Shown here in pieces: positions 1 to 12,634 of a stretch of DNA of 64,000 nucleotides (positions are counted from its first letter, which is position 1; each line of letters starts with the position of its first letter). The position numbers and the translations under genes are program-made. The stretch spans positions 12,067,186-12,131,185 of the forward strand of contig NC_033627.1 in NCBI RefSeq assembly GCF_001540865.1. The letters run 5' to 3'. This stretch comes from Ananas comosus. Lineage: Eukaryota; Streptophyta; Magnoliopsida; Poales; Bromeliaceae. A model generated the notes under the pieces. It did no database searches. It saw only the letters and a program-made list of their open reading frames with translations, and had not been told where the DNA came from.

Positions 1-884
1 ATAGCCAAGAAGTTCGCGAATCAAATGATATGGCCTTTTATACAATTGAAATTGGCAAAAGCACCAATCATAACGAGTAATTAATCTCCAATGTCTTTTG
101 AGTTAAGACTTATCCGGACAGCTATGTAAGTTAAGTACTAAAAGAAGGTTAAGTTTAATTTTCACTTGAGTGGAATCAATTTAGACTCAAATGAAGTTAA
201 TTGAACCAATCTTTCTGCCAAATTGGGCTGGTGTTTCACTTCTGCCTAAATATCTCCCTTGGGATTGCTTCATGGTTGAAATGAAAACCATATGAACATG
301 TGGATATTTAAATTAAGTAAATTGGAAAGTTCCATTCTCGGTGGAGGGTGGAGCTTTATTCTTTATCCTAACTTTCTTTGTATTTCCCTGTTTGTAACTA
401 GCTTTATATTGAAGTTTGGAGCTGTTGGTAAGCACTATATTCCATATCAATGTAAGGTGCTTTGGGTACAAAATAATATTCCCCATAAATTTTAGGGTTT
501 TGGATACTGTTCCTCATAAAGTGTGCATTAATTTATTTTTGACAATGAATACTGTCTAAGCAATGATGTTGTTTATTGTATAATTGACAGACCTTATTCT
601 TTAACTGGAAAATGGCGGTGATCCTGTTTTTTATAATTTGATTCTTCTTAAGAACTTAATTTTACATTTTTTTGCAAAATAAGTTAACTATATTTCTCGA
701 TATTACAAGATCCTTTTACACATGAAATCTTAGTTCCTTCGTGTTGGTTTATGGTAAAGTCATGTACTTGTAATTTACCACCAGCAAACTTTTGGTTGGT
801 TTTATTCCGATTAGTATTACTCTTTATTGCTATCACCATGGAAGTGTGTCTCTTGTTGTTGACCCTATTTTATTCTGCATCCAG
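1..884 (+). other. Probable intron of the PUX7-like gene, no exon seen
   Basis: This AT-rich stretch precedes the first exon I can recognise. The open frames in it are short and resemble no protein I know. The N-terminal part of the PUX7 family (a UBA domain and linker) is missing from the window, so this is most likely intron sequence, with the earlier exons lying before base 1. Confidence 0.6.
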
Positions 885-3800
885 ACTACAACCTAGTTCG
901 GTGGTGGCATTTCGCAATTTCGAAGAGGAATCAAGACGGCCTGTTGTTTGGGAATCTAATCAAAATGCTGCATCAACAACAAATGGCTCCCGCGATAACC
1001 TTGCTTCTTTATATCGTCCACCTTTTGCCTTGATGTACAACGGGCCCTTCGACAAGGTATATGTTTATTTTATCATTATTTTATTCCTTTCTATGCTCTG
1101 AGGTACATGTTTAAAATCCCTGGAACTTGATTTGTTGGCATGATATTAGATGATTTAGGTAAAGAAAGAAAATATTTTATATGACATGTTAGTGTTGTTG
1201 TTTGCAAAGGTCCTTTGAGCAGCATATTTTCCACCTTCCATTTCTTCAGCCTTTAATTTACCATTTGCATATGGTTACACTGACGGAATAGATTTTGACA
1301 ATCACTTCTTACCGCCGACTTTTTATTTTGCTGTTTTTTTAAGGCCTTTTGCGGTTGACTTTTGAGAAATCACATGCATGATATGCAAGGGCTTAGCATA
1401 GGACAATATATTTTATTCTCCTTCTTTATTCTTTGACAATTTTATCGCAGATCCTAATACACAAGTTCATAAAATTCTAACGTAAACTGACTGAAATGAT
1501 GGATGTTGTGTATGTCTAGGCCAAGGTGGAGGCTGCTCTCCAGGGTAAGTGGTTAATAATCAACTTGCAGTCAAGAGAAGAGTTCAGCTCACACATGGTA
1601 TGACTTTCTGCAATCATCTATTATCAATTATTCGATCATTAAATTTCTGAACTAAATTTTAACTTCTGAACTTGTTTATTATCTTTTGAAGCTCAATCGA
1701 GATACATGGGCAAACGAAACCTTGGCAGAAACAATTCGTACTAATTTCATTTTCTGGCAGGTTAGTCTTCTGATTATTTATGAATATTTTTATCGTGCAC
1801 TGATTTCCGGTTATACTTTATTTGCTTCTAATCCTCGTGTCTTTACATTTTTGAGAATCTGTTTTTCTTGTCTCTTTATGCTATTTGTCTTCTTTTTTTT
1901 GCTTTTCTCTATTGCCTATTTAGTTTCTTCCCAAATGCTTGTAAAAATTATTAAAAGCAGTGCCTCCCACACCACCACTCCTAATTGATTTCCCATTCAG
2001 GTTTTAATATGATTTGATTGATTATTTCAGGTGTATCATGACTCCACTGAGGGAAAGAAGGTCTGCACATACTACAACTTGGTCTCTGTTCCTGCAATTC
2101 TTGTCATTGATCCCATCACCGGTCAAAAGATGCGTGCTTGGAGTGGGATGGTACAACCAGATCGTTTGCTTGAGGTACTAAATGCTGTGAACTTGACCTT
2201 TCATTTGGTGTTTCTTATCTTATATATCGTAGCTAAAACATCTATAGTGTCGATAGTTCTGTAAAAAGTAAAAATCTGGACTTCTATGTATACCCCTTGA
2301 AAATTGCAGCTTCTTACAAACGTGGCCATATTTTAAGTTGGGGAGTCCATCCACTTCATCGCTGGAATTTGTTTTTGCATTAGAAACAGTTCTTAAAAAA
2401 AGAAGAAGAAAAGAGTAGATCATATTTGTAAATTCCAGGTTATGTGAAATTAAGTTTTGAAAGTACAGCTTTTGCAGGTTTATATATAAATAAATGATTC
2501 AAGTGTATATATGTCAATATATCTTTTTTCTTTTGCCTTTTAAGCACGTTGTATGCAACACTTCAAGTTGGGCCCACATGAAAATCCTTGGAGATCATAG
2601 TCTTTTGTGGTATGTTATTTGGATCTTTCTGTTAACCTTTTTTTATAAATTTTTTTGTAGGATTTGCTTCCATATCTGGATAAAGGTCCCAAGGAGCACC
2701 ATGCTGTTCTACCTCAGAAACGACCGAGAGAGCTTGCTCAATGTTCTACACAGACTGTAAATGGTATGTGGTAGATTTCCTGTTTGGTTCATATGATTTG
2801 TTTTTTTGTCTTGGCAGCAGGTCATGTGGAAGCTGAATGTCTTTGGGTCTTATCTCTAAAATAATGCCCCTTCCTGACATGAACCTTATTGAGAACCCAA
2901 TCAAAAAATTTCGGATGGTTTTGTTCAATTATGTTTTTTTGGCTAACATCTTAACATCTGATATTAATCCATTGATTATGATTAATCATTATGACTCCTA
3001 TGTTGCCATCTATTGACTTTAGATTATACATAAACATCAAGATTCAAAGTGTATAAAATTTATGATGTACAATTCGGTTTTTATTTACACTTTTCAAAAC
3101 CAAGCCAGAATTGAAAATACTGGGCCAAATTAAAGCACTCACTAAACCAAACCAAAATTGACCAAATCACAGCAGCCCTGTTTGGCGATTTTAAAATAAA
3201 TAGAAAGACTGCATGTAAACCAGACCAAATATCTACTTCTACATGTATTTCTAGAAAGACTGCATATATGCTCGTAAATCATATCAATATGATCTCTTTG
3301 AGCTGCTGTATTTTTATTTTTTCGTTCTTTTCCTTTTCAGATAAAGCAGTCGAAGAAGAAGATGAAGAGGTTTCTCGTGCAATTGCAGCTTCCTTGGCAG
3401 ATGCAAAAAGTGTTGGAGAACCAGATGCTACCGAAGACGAAGCTGAACCTGAGAAAGATGCTGAGGCTAGCTTGAAAGAAAAGCCTATTTATCCTCCCCT
3501 TCCTGGAGAACCTAAAGGAAGCAGGGAAATTCTATGTAGAGTGGCAGTTCGACTACCTGACGGTCGGAGAGTCCAAAGGAATTTCCTAAAATCCGATCCA
3601 ATAAAGGTTAGATAATATCATCGAAAAGCTCGTACAACGTTTGGTTGTTTACAAATTTAGTCCTGAAGTTTGACACTTGTCTCATTCTGGTTCTTGTTGT
3701 TTCTGTTTGTAAAATTAGTCCCTACAGTTTGTTTAGTCCTGTTACTCTCTAGTCTGGAAAAGACTATTCCCACATCACCTCTATTTTTAGGGTTTGCTCT

Positions 3801-4136
3801 GTTTAAACCCACACGGTTGCGGACAATTGAACTCTGGTGCTAACCTTAGGGGCCAAATTTTAAATTGAAACTTTGCAACAAAGTTTATTCACTGAAGTAG
3901 TAATTAAACCTAGAATGGTTTCATATATCTCCATACAGAAGACTTACATTGTACTTGTTGCCTTTCTACAGCTTTTGTGGTCTTTCTGCTGCTCTCAAGT
4001 GGAGGATGCGGACAAACAGCTGTTCCACTTCACACAGGCAATTCCCGGTGCATCGAAGAGCCTAGAGTTTGACAGCAGTCTAACATTCGGAGAAGCAGGA
4101 TTGTCGAATTCGATCGTTTCCTTGGCGTGGGACTGA
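885..4136 (+). CDS. PUX7: Plant UBX domain-containing protein 7-like (UAS-UIM-UBX), 5' partial
   Basis: Adaptor of the AAA-ATPase CDC48/p97 that is expected to link it to ubiquitylated clients. Seven exons join in one frame: 885-1056, 1520-1597, 1692-1760, 2031-2174, 2661-2763, 3341-3606, 3972-4136. All introns are GT-AG. In order the product shows the linker ending SLYRPPFALMYNGPFDK, a thioredoxin-like UAS domain (LNRDTWANE, FIFWQVYHD, VPAILVIDPITGQKM), an acidic helix EEVSRAIAASLADA fitting a ubiquitin-interacting motif, and a C-terminal UBX domain (CRVAVRLPDGRRVQRNFLK, LLWSFCCSQV, ending SLAWD then TGA). The N-terminal UBA domain expected for the family lies outside the window. The border at 885 is the least certain. 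The symbol rests on remembered similarity to Arabidopsis PUX7. The family role is established; the function here is inferred. Confidence 0.88.
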
Positions 4137-4503
4137 GAAGTCCACTGATTAATCTCAAATAGGGGCTTAAAATATGAGTTATTAAAAAAAAAAAAAGAAA
4201 AGGACCTCATAGTTCATCATCCTTTTGGTGTAAAGTCAAAAATGGACTTTCGAGTTGCTGCTTGTAAACAAATACGTAAGTTATAGTCGAATTAGTTTTT
4301 CTCGGTTTTTTGTTTGTGTAATAGTGCATTAGTTTGTTGTTATTAATCTATCAGTATTTTGCTTTGATGAAATTGGGCTCAGCTTTTTTTTACTTAAAAA
4401 CCTTCTCCAGGAGCAGTTGAAAATACTGTTCTCTCCTATTTGGTAATCTAGTTAAGATATTTTTATAATGTACAAATCCCATTTAGTTGAGCAGATCGAT
4501 GCC

Positions 4504-4575
4504 TCTTGTAGATCGATTTACCTTGTGTGATTAGATTGGTCTTGTAGATCGATTTACCATGTGTGATTAGATTGG
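4504..4575. repeat. Two-copy 36-bp tandem duplication
   Basis: A 36-bp unit beginning TCTTGTAGATCGATTTACC is present twice head to tail (4504-4539 and 4540-4575). The copies differ at one clear position (CCTTGTG versus CCATGTG). It lies 3' of PUX7, possibly in its 3' UTR. Confidence 0.85.
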
Positions 4576-5502
4576 ATAAAATAAGATTGAAGATGAAGAT
4601 TCTTGCATAGTTGTTGAATTCCTACCTAGGAGTAAACAAGATAGGGATTCCAAACTGTGTCCACTCTTTGCCGGTTTTAATCTCTTGATGCATCTGAGTA
4701 GTTAAAATCTCTTTGCCTAGTACTGTATGTAGAAATTTATGTAGAGCTGTTTGAATTAGTTCTAACGAGCTTTTCTTTCAATTCATCCGGTCGGGGTGGT
4801 GCTACTTTTCTTTACTTTCTCACATTGTATCATATAATTACTATGAAAGTTTCCTAAAAGCCAAAGAAAAGATATGTGGAAACCCCCTAAGTTTAGCTTT
4901 TTTGTAGAAGTTCGTCTGAATTTTAAGTGTGGGCGATTGTACTTTCTAAACTTTATTAAGATCCCTCTTCTCACTTGCATTTATTATGTTCATATTTATT
5001 TTGCTGATACGTCATGTACATAATCTTGCAAAATTTTAAAATATAAAAAATTTATTTTTTCTCTTTCAAATTAATAATTTAGTATACAAATTTTAAAATA
5101 ATCTGAACCGACTTCTGTTATCTATTTTGTTTATTAGAATATAAAAAGTAATTTTTTCTACGTTTGAAAGTTTTATAAAATTATATGCAAAATATCAATC
5201 AAAGTAATTATATAACTAGTTATTTCTTTCAAAGCGTGATAAAGCTGTAACCGGCAAAATCAAAAGTTCTAAAGTCACGCTAAAGTTCAAGATTCTCTTT
5301 TTTTTCTTTTTTTTTTCCTGAAAAAAATGATAACGATTTTTTTTTAAAAAAAACTTCATTTCATTCTAAAAAATTTTATCAAACCCTACGTTTTGGAAAC
5401 AACTACCGGCCACGACCAAATTAAAGCAAATCAAATTATTTATTTATTTTATTAGCTCCGATGCTTCACTCTTAAAAAACAAGTCTCCTTCCTCTTCCTC
5501 CT

Positions 5503-5525
5503 CTCTCTCTCTCTCTCTCTCTCTC
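5503..5525. repeat. (CT)n microsatellite in the Rab5 GTPase leader
   Basis: About eleven CT units stand in a pyrimidine-rich stretch 65-85 bases before the Rab5 GTPase start codon. CT-rich leaders are common in plant housekeeping genes; any effect on expression is not shown here. Confidence 0.85.
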
Positions 5526-5588
5526 TTCCTACGTCGTCGTCGTCGTTGTCTTCTTCTTCTCCTTCTTCTCCCTCTCTCAGCGCCTCCT

Positions 5589-8500
5589 ATGGCGTCCGCT
5601 GGTAAGAACAACAGCATCAACGCCAAGCTCGTGAGTTCTCTCCCCTTCTCCTCCTCTTCGCGATCCAACTCTCGATCTTGCCGATCCTTGATCCCTTTCG
5701 ATGATCGCAGGTGCTCCTCGGCGACATGGGCGCGGGCAAATCCAGCCTCGTCCTCCGCTTCGTCAAGGGCCAGTTCCTCGAATTTCAGGTCTTTGATCCC
5801 TCCTCTCGCTCATCTATTGGTTTCGATCGTGTATATCGATCCGTATCTAGGGCGAATTGTGGGGGGTCTGAAATGGGGTTGTTATTGGTGGTGATCGCAG
5901 GAGTCGACGATCGGGGCGGCGTTCTTCTCCCAAACCCTAGCTCTGAGCGATGCCACGGTGAAGTTCGAGATCTGGGACACGGCGGGGCAGGAGAGGTACC
6001 ATAGCCTGGCGCCGATGTACTATCGGGGAGCCGCTGCGGCGATTATCGTGTACGATATCACTAGCACGGTGCGATTACTGCAGCGTCATCGTTGTTTCTG
6101 CTCATTATTCTGGTTTATGATTCCGATAGAGAGACTAGAAAACAAAATTCTACTTGTATATTTCCTCTAAAATTGATGTTTGCATATATATTGTGTGACA
6201 ACTTTCAATCTTTCATCTCCCTAATACCTTGTTTTCTGCTTAATATCCCCCTTGAAATATTATATTAAAAAGGAATGACCGCCAATGATCTCTGCAAATA
6301 ACTGTCAATCTAAAGATCAACTGATGTCACTCAAAAGAGACAGATAATTCTCATAATTTGAGGGGATGAATGTGCTTGTATCAACTTTAGAATTGTAGAT
6401 GTGCAAACTTTTAACTTTTGCAATATGTGTCTAATCCCCTATCTTGCTTTCAATTATTGTTCTCTTTATCTTCTTCTCTGATTTGAATTCTGTTATTTAG
6501 GAGTCGTTTGAGCGAGCTAAGAAATGGGTGCAAGAACTACAAAAACAAGGTGGCTATCATTCAGGCCCCGTTATCTCTCTTTATGTTTTATTACTATGTT
6601 TCAAACCTTGTGACAGCGTAGGGTTTAATTGCTGCTTTTTCTTCGTACGTTGAGTTTGTAAGCGCGAATGGGTTTTTGGTCCAGGTAATCCAAACATGGT
6701 GATGGCTCTAGCCGGTAATAAAGCTGATTTGGAAGAGAAAAGGAAGGTTGCTACTGAGGCAAGTTTCATGAATCCATTGCAAAATTATGAATACAATCTT
6801 GTATGAAAATTGAGGCTCTTAATGTTTATATTTTTTGTTAGTAATGAGTTTATGTTTGGGTTTTTGGGGCAGCCATGTAATTGGGTAGTCATGTTTGCTT
6901 ATTTAAAAAGTTCTTGGATAAATTAGGATGTCTTAGATAATTCCTATTACTCCAAATAGATAGGGAAAACTAAAGGTTGGTATTTTATATATTTTTGGGT
7001 AATTTGGCTACATTTTCTTCTGATTAATAATACAGATTCCTCCACTGTTTGGTGGTAGGTTTGCATTTTTTTTTAATGCTTTTTTGACCATTTTATGCTA
7101 TATAGTTTGTTGACTTCCAGATTTAATTGGAAAGCTGTTTTCCCGTCAATAGACTAGTCTGTCTAGCATTGAACGGATATTAAGCAAATTATGGTTACTA
7201 AGGGTGCATGCAGCCTTTTTAAATCTTAGATGTGTTGCTTGCTAATTTGGGCTTTGTAATGGTTGATTATTGATCTTTTATGCTGTTTTAATTCTTATCA
7301 CAACTTCAGCTCTAGCGCAATAAGAGTTGTAATTCTTAAAACTTTGGCATCTTGTAACTGTGCAATAAGACTTGTAATCAACCTAGGATGATATGTCTTT
7401 AAATTCTTCCAATTAAATTTATCATCTACAGTACCTGTGTTGCACTTTGTAGTGTGTTATAGTGTTTCTTAGTTCATGTTGAATGTGAACGGTTATGCTT
7501 GGCTTTCGGTGCTTAGGCCTCACAACTTTTATTAGTCTCTGAAGTCGCTTTCCATTTCATGCATGAGATGAAAGTCATTGGAATGCATAGAATAAATTAC
7601 TTTTCACTCTTTAGCAGTTGAGTAAAATTTGGGTGCCATCAACTAAAATGTTTAGGTATACCACAGTTTCGCAAAAATTGCCTTTCTAGCATGGAAAGCT
7701 CGCAAAGAAAGTGGGGCATGCACACAAGATGGGCTATTCCTAATGAGATAGCTGTAAATGTAACCTTTGAGGGCTAGAATGCAAATATAGGCTATTTTAA
7801 GGGCATACGCCAATTTGTACTTTTGAGAGTTATACATGCAATACTCTATTTTGAGGGGTATATATGCCAAAATTCCATTTCTTTATTTTATTAGGAGATT
7901 CATCGACTCTTGTTTGTGCATTTCCTGGTCATATTCATTGCCATTGAATTAAGGTTTGAATTTTGGATATGTCGTGGAGGACACTAGAATAATTGATTTA
8001 TATTCGTAGTTGTGCCCTACTATGGAATGTCCCTTTGTTTTGATGGCATAGTTATGAACTTGTCGAGCTGGTAACTGCATCCTGTCTTGCCCTGCTCTTC
8101 TAATAGTGCTATATGCTAAGCGAATTGCATGAAATACTAGTTTTTGCCATAGATGATGCGAAAGCATGTATAAAATGTCCTTTTTAGTTAGGTCAAATTT
8201 TCATTTACTTCATTTATGCTAGTTGATGATGTCTGATATTGCAGGAAGCTTGCACCTATGCTGAGGAAAATGGCCTTTTCTTTATTGAAACCTCTGCAAA
8301 AACTGCTATTAATGTGAACGACATATTTTATGAGATAGGTGAGTATGACAATCTCCATCAATTTGAAGCTTTCTTCAATTTGATTTTGATGTTCGGCATA
8401 ATACGCAGACTAGAGGTGGTTACTTTGGCAACCATATCATAATTGGTGGCTCGTTTTATTGTACTGGTTTGCATGATTAACGGCCTTGTGGCGAGGTTGG

Positions 8501-9443
8501 AGCTTCTGCAGAATGCTCTTTGAGTTGAGCTGCTTGAAAAGCACCAGCAGTCCAACAGTTTCTCTTTTCTGAATCATCCTAACAGCTCCTTCGGCAGTGG
8601 AGGTAGAAACTTCAAATTGGACCTTTTGCTTTGGAGCCTAGAGAAGCTCATTTCAGCTTTTTTGCGCATCAAAAGCTCTAAGCCTCTAACCATCTTATAT
8701 GCCAAAAGCATGGCTGCTGCCCTTTTAAAAAAAAATACTTCTAGTTGTCAGCATTATTAAAGTGCAGTGGACTTAAAACAGCAAGTGAGAAGTTAGATTA
8801 CTTGTCCTTCCAACTGGTCTTTTAGTTCTGCCTCCTTTTTCAAACAATATTTTTGGGAAATTTTGCATACCTAAGCTAAATTTAGTTCAATATCACAATA
8901 TGATCCGCTGGTTTGAACTGTAAAACTATCCCGAGTTATGCTGTTTCTGCTGCCGATCAGCAATTGTCAATAAATGTTGTTCAAATTTAGTGTGTGATCA
9001 TAACACGGCTCATTGAAAATAAAAACACTATAACAAGGATTTAGGGCACATTTACCTGATTTAAGGCACATTTACCTGATCAATCTCCTATGCACTAGAT
9101 ATCAGAACATTGCCACAGGTGGTCTGGTATTGTAGTTTTTATTATGGCAACCACAGGTGTTGTAATGTTGCAGTTTAAATTGTGGTCATCAAGTAAAAGC
9201 TCAGGCTATACCACGAGTGGTGTCTATAGTCTTTCCTGTTCTTTAATCTTTCATTGCTTGCCCAATTTAGCATTTCTCTTAGCAGCTTTATTCCTTTCCT
9301 AATTGTAAACCATTTGCCCACAATATGTTTCTTTGCATGCAGCGAGACGGTTACCCCGTGCTCAGCCAGCTCAGAATCCTGCAGGCATGGTTCTCTCAGA
9401 CAGACCTGCTGAGCGGCTGCAAACTTCGTCATGCTGTTCTTAG
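5589..9443 (+). CDS. RABF2: Rab5-type small GTPase, RABF2/RHN1 group
   Basis: GTPase of early and multivesicular endosomes that recruits tethering factors for vacuolar and endocytic traffic. Seven exons: 5589-5630, 5711-5788, 5901-6068, 6501-6549, 6685-6758, 8245-8338, 9343-9443. They give 201 residues, the usual length. Visible motifs are the P-loop GDMGAGKSS (18-26), the switch I region ESTIGAAFF (41-49), WDTAGQE (65-71) with catalytic Gln70, NKAD (124-127) and ETSAK (152-156). The C terminus is CCS, a double-cysteine site for geranylgeranylation. There is no N-terminal acylation motif of the ARA6/RABF1 type, so it belongs to the conventional plant Rab5 group. The start is the first ATG after the CT-rich leader. 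Intron 5 begins with GC rather than GT. The choice between RABF2a and RABF2b is not possible by eye. Confidence 0.95.
6759..8244 (+). other. GC-AG intron of the Rab5 GTPase gene
   Basis: Exon 5 ends ACTGAG and the intron starts GCAAGT, the standard form of a GC donor; the acceptor is TTGCAG before GAAGCTTGC. This junction gives the family sequence [13 protein letters not shown] in frame. Using the nearby GT (in GCAAGT) would shift the frame. The intron is almost 1.5 kb long. Confidence 0.85.
8540..8720. repeat. Intronic repeat of a dispersed MITE-like family
   Basis: Shows the patchy words shared by several introns in this window: a GAAACTTCAAATTGGACCTTTTGCTTTGG-type core (broken by mismatches elsewhere) and AGCAAAAGCTC-like words. 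Similar patches occur near 25.3, 26.0, 27.4, 56.3, 59.5 and 61.6 kb. Edges are approximate and no target duplication was found. Confidence 0.5.
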
Positions 9444-10187
9444 GTTGGTACAAAATTTAAATATAGCAGGTTTAAGTATTTATTGTAAATACAAAATGAG
9501 TCTTCTAGGATTTAAATTAGATTGAAACAGTACTGTGTTAGATGGATGCATGAAGTCCTCCTGATGCATACTTAAGAATCTGGTGCAGGAGAATTTCTCT
9601 ATTTTGGTAAAGAAACAAAAAGTTTACTGCATTTTAATGAAGACAAAATCCATCGAGAGAAGATCAAATGTGGAGAATAGAACTCTGAGATTTGAAAACT
9701 GTATAAACACATATTTTGACCATTAGAGTGTATGTGGTGCTTACTATATCATAAATGCTGCTTGATTTGGCTTCCCCAAAGCATTTGAATGTCTTTTCAC
9801 CTCATTGTTTAGAACCTAAGTCGTTGGTTAGTTTGCAAGTACATTTTCTTAACATTGTTCCAAACGGTGAAGCAAACAAACAGTCTCCAGTATTTAGTAC
9901 AATTTTGTGTTGTCCCCAACCTTTCAACTCTTTGGCTTCATATTTCCATTGCATTCTTACACTTTCCATAAAGCTTCTCGGTTAAATTGGATAGAAAGCG
10001 CAATCCAATTGCAATAGTAAAAGTCCCAACAGTTGCTTCTATGATAGTTAGATGATTCCCGCATGGATGCCTCCGTCCAATTTGATGGAGAATCTTCAGC
10101 CAAGAGTGTAAAATTGCAATAAAGTTCACAAAGGGTTTTTTTTGAGAAAAAAAAAAAAGGGGGGGACCAAACTTTACAAAGGTCACA

Positions 10188-10269
10188 AAGTTCACAAAGG
10201 TTAGTAACCTAAGATTCAACAATAAAGTTCACAAAGTTCACAAAGGTTAGTAACCTAAGATTCAACAAT
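10188..10269. repeat. Two-copy tandem repeat, about 46 bp
   Basis: The string AAGTTCACAAAGGTTAGTAA and its continuation through CCTAAGATTCAACAAT occurs twice, with the shared core starting at 10191 and 10237. It lies in non-coding DNA 3' of the Rab5 GTPase gene. Confidence 0.75.
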
Positions 10270-11060
10270 GGAAAAGTTGGGGACCAAACTTAAAAAGGGG
10301 TAATAAGTATAAGTACTTTCGATCGATATAACCCTATTTTCTAGTTTGGTTTATCTTTTTATTTGCGTTCTTAAAGTACGACTGTAAACTAATTACTGAA
10401 AAAATGCAGTGCATCAAAAGTCATGGCAAAGGCGGGGGACGGTAGAAATTTCTGCAGGATTCTTCTTCGGCGTTTCTATCTTGATGCTGTAAATGGGCAA
10501 TAGAGTATGCCATCTATGCGCATGTTCAGTACATTCCGAATACATTTACTCAGTGATAATTCCATAAGTTCTTAATCTTTGTTTGTATTTAATGTCAGAT
10601 CCTTACTCCATTTCCGGACAATTATCGAAAGTTCCTGTACATTTATCAAAATATGAGACCTCATCCCATCAGTGATTGAGTGCAATTGTAAATGCACTTT
10701 TCGAAACTCTTGGGCCATAAAATTATTCTATTGATGGTTTTGCAATTTTACAAACTTAGACTTTTCTTTCAATTTTGTAGATTCTGAGTTGAATTTTTGA
10801 AAAATTGATGTAAATACTCCCATCTTCTCTCTCCCTTCTCTCTCTTTTCTCTCTTTCTCCTCTTCTTTCGCTCCCACGTCGCTGTTCTCCTAATCCCTAC
10901 CTCACGTCTCTACCGCCAATGTCGTGCTTCCATCTTTTACCTTGTTCCCGTAGGCAGCAATGAGGCTGTTTGAGACGGAAAACTCGACGACGAGACTGCA
11001 GGAGGACAGCGTCTCAGAGCAGGACTGTGTTTGCAAAGCGGGCGATGGAAGAGGCAAAGA

Positions 11061-11188
11061 GCGAGGAAGGGGGTGTCGTAGCGGGAGAGGATGCAGAAGA
11101 CGGAAGAAAAATAAGAAGAGAAGAGCGAGGAAAGGGGTGTTGTAGCGGGAGAGGATGCAGAAGACGGAAGAAAAATAAGAAGAAAAGA
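11061..11188. repeat. Two-copy 64-bp purine-rich tandem duplication
   Basis: A unit starting GCGAGGAAGGGGGTGTCGTA repeats 64 bases later (11061 and 11125), with three or so differences. It lies in a purine-rich block that reads as spurious charged open frames on both strands. It is probably a slippage or unequal-exchange product in simple sequence. Confidence 0.8.
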
Positions 11189-12099
11189 AGGAAAAGAAAG
11201 AAGGAAGCAAAAATATAGTTTTTATCATGCGCCACGGCCCCTTCGGAAAAGACTAAGAAGTAGAAAAGATGAAAAAGTTATACGATTTAAAACCAAATTA
11301 TACTATTTGTGCAATTTCTCAAATAGTACAACTTAATTTTAAATAGTATAATTTTTATTTTTTTGATATAATTTAGTTTGAAATAATTTTAAATTATGCA
11401 ATTTAGTCTCAAATAATATAACTTAGTCTCAAACTGTGCAACATAATCATTGTCGTCGTCGTTATTGAATAGGTCATCTCCTCCACCACTATAGTGAAGG
11501 TTGAGGCTATCGAACACATCCCGCACCTCCTTCCCTCGGCGGAGGCTGAGGAGTGACCCCAGGGTAAGGTGTTGTAGTGATGGGGCACCTCCGCAATCCG
11601 TATCGTATTCGAGCCCACGTCGTCACCAAAGGCGCTGGCGAAAGTATGGGCGAGGTGTGAGGGAGGAGTGCGACAGCAACGTGATGATGGTGGAAGAGGA
11701 GAGAGAGAAAGCGGGAAGAGAAAGAGAAGAAGCAGCAAGAAAGGATAGAAGGCCAAGGGAGACGAACGCAAGAGGAAAGAGAGAACGAAAGGAAAATACG
11801 GATAATTTAATAAGTATACTAAAAATTACGATTGAACCTGTAAAAATAAAAAAAAAATAATATATTTTTACAAAAAATGCAAAGTCAATAAATTTTTATA
11901 CAAATTGACCAAATATAAAACTAAGCCAAAACAATAGTCCAAATCCTCCTTTTTGAGGTCCATTTTCTTAGAGGGGCCTGGCCCAAACATCATGGTAGGC
12001 CCAAGGCCAGGCCTTTTTCTTATGTTTTATTTCAATTTTTTATTTTTTAAAATATTACTATATATTCCATACAGGTCGTTAAAAATTGTTAAATTTGTG

Positions 12100-12270
12100 A
12101 CCTCTTGATCGTAAGGTAAATAATGTCGAAAAATTATAAAATTTGATTTCTAGAAGTTTTAAATGCTATAAATAATGTTTAATGATGTGGATCGTCGATT
12201 CGGAAGCTCTGTCATCGAAAACAACTTATGAGTACGGGGGCGATCGTACTCATAATAGTATAGTAGCCGG

Positions 12271-12274
<4 letters not shown>
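12100..12274. mobile_element. Truncated MITE ending in a CTACTATACT terminus next to (TA)n
   Basis: The right end reads GTACTCATAATAGTATAGTAG followed by CCGGACC. It is the reverse complement of the terminus of the intact element at 53920-54171. Inner sequence (GATCGTCGATT, TCATCGAAAACAA) resembles the inside of the element at 32224-32700. No matching left terminus was found, so the left edge is approximate. A (TA)n tract follows directly. Confidence 0.6.

Positions 12275-12308
<34 letters not shown>
12275..12308. repeat. (TA)n microsatellite
   Basis: About seventeen TA units directly abut the end of the truncated MITE. The same pairing of (TA)n with a related terminus recurs at 53.9-54.2 kb. 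Confidence 0.9.
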
Positions 12309-12310
<2 letters not shown>

Positions 12311-12634
12311 GTAGGTAGTGATATATAGGTTAGTAGGATATGAGGTAGTAGATGATGGGGTAGTGAGTATATATCCTAATAGTTTTAATAATTTTTAGAT
12401 ATTTATTTTCAAAATTCACTTAAAATTTCAAGTTTTCACCAGTAATTTTCTTATTTTTGACAAAAAAAAAAAAAAAAAAAGGAGAAAGGAATTGCAAAGT
12501 ATATAAATAAGTCTTATCCTGGGCAAAATCAATCAAACCATTCACAAATTATTTTTTTTTAAAAAAAAAGCCGATTCGAACCGGCCTGGTCGGTTGAACC
12601 GGTTCGATTGTCTTGGACCGGACCATCTACTCCC

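Larger units (their letters stand above)
4137..5588. other. Intergenic: PUX7 3' UTR, spacer, Rab5 GTPase leader
   Basis: The first few hundred bases should be the PUX7 3' UTR; they include an A-rich run near 4184-4200. The middle is AT-rich with no gene seen. From about 5450 the strand becomes pyrimidine-rich and forms the leader of the Rab5 GTPase gene. No convincing TATA box was found. Confidence 0.55.
9444..12630. other. Intergenic spacer with low-complexity and repeat debris
   Basis: After the Rab5 GTPase 3' UTR there is AT-rich sequence. It includes a small tandem repeat near 10188-10269, a CT-rich then purine-rich block at 10800-11220, a second purine-rich block at 11640-11800, a degraded transposon end at 12100-12274 and poly-A and (TA)n tracts. 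Open frames here are made of simple-sequence arginine, glutamate or serine runs and match nothing I know. No gene is supported. Confidence 0.6.

Noticed and set aside
5444..5668. Minus-strand open frame rich in Arg and Glu over the Rab5 GTPase leader
   Set aside because: It is the complement of the CT-rich leader and first exon; the composition is purely simple-sequence.
10902..11235. Overlapping open frames on both strands, Arg/Glu-rich or Ser/Pro-rich
   Set aside because: They derive from purine-rich tandem repeats; no splice context, no recognisable domain.
11409..11860. Two long opposite open frames near a GA-rich block
   Set aside because: Low complexity on both strands, and no similarity to any protein I know.
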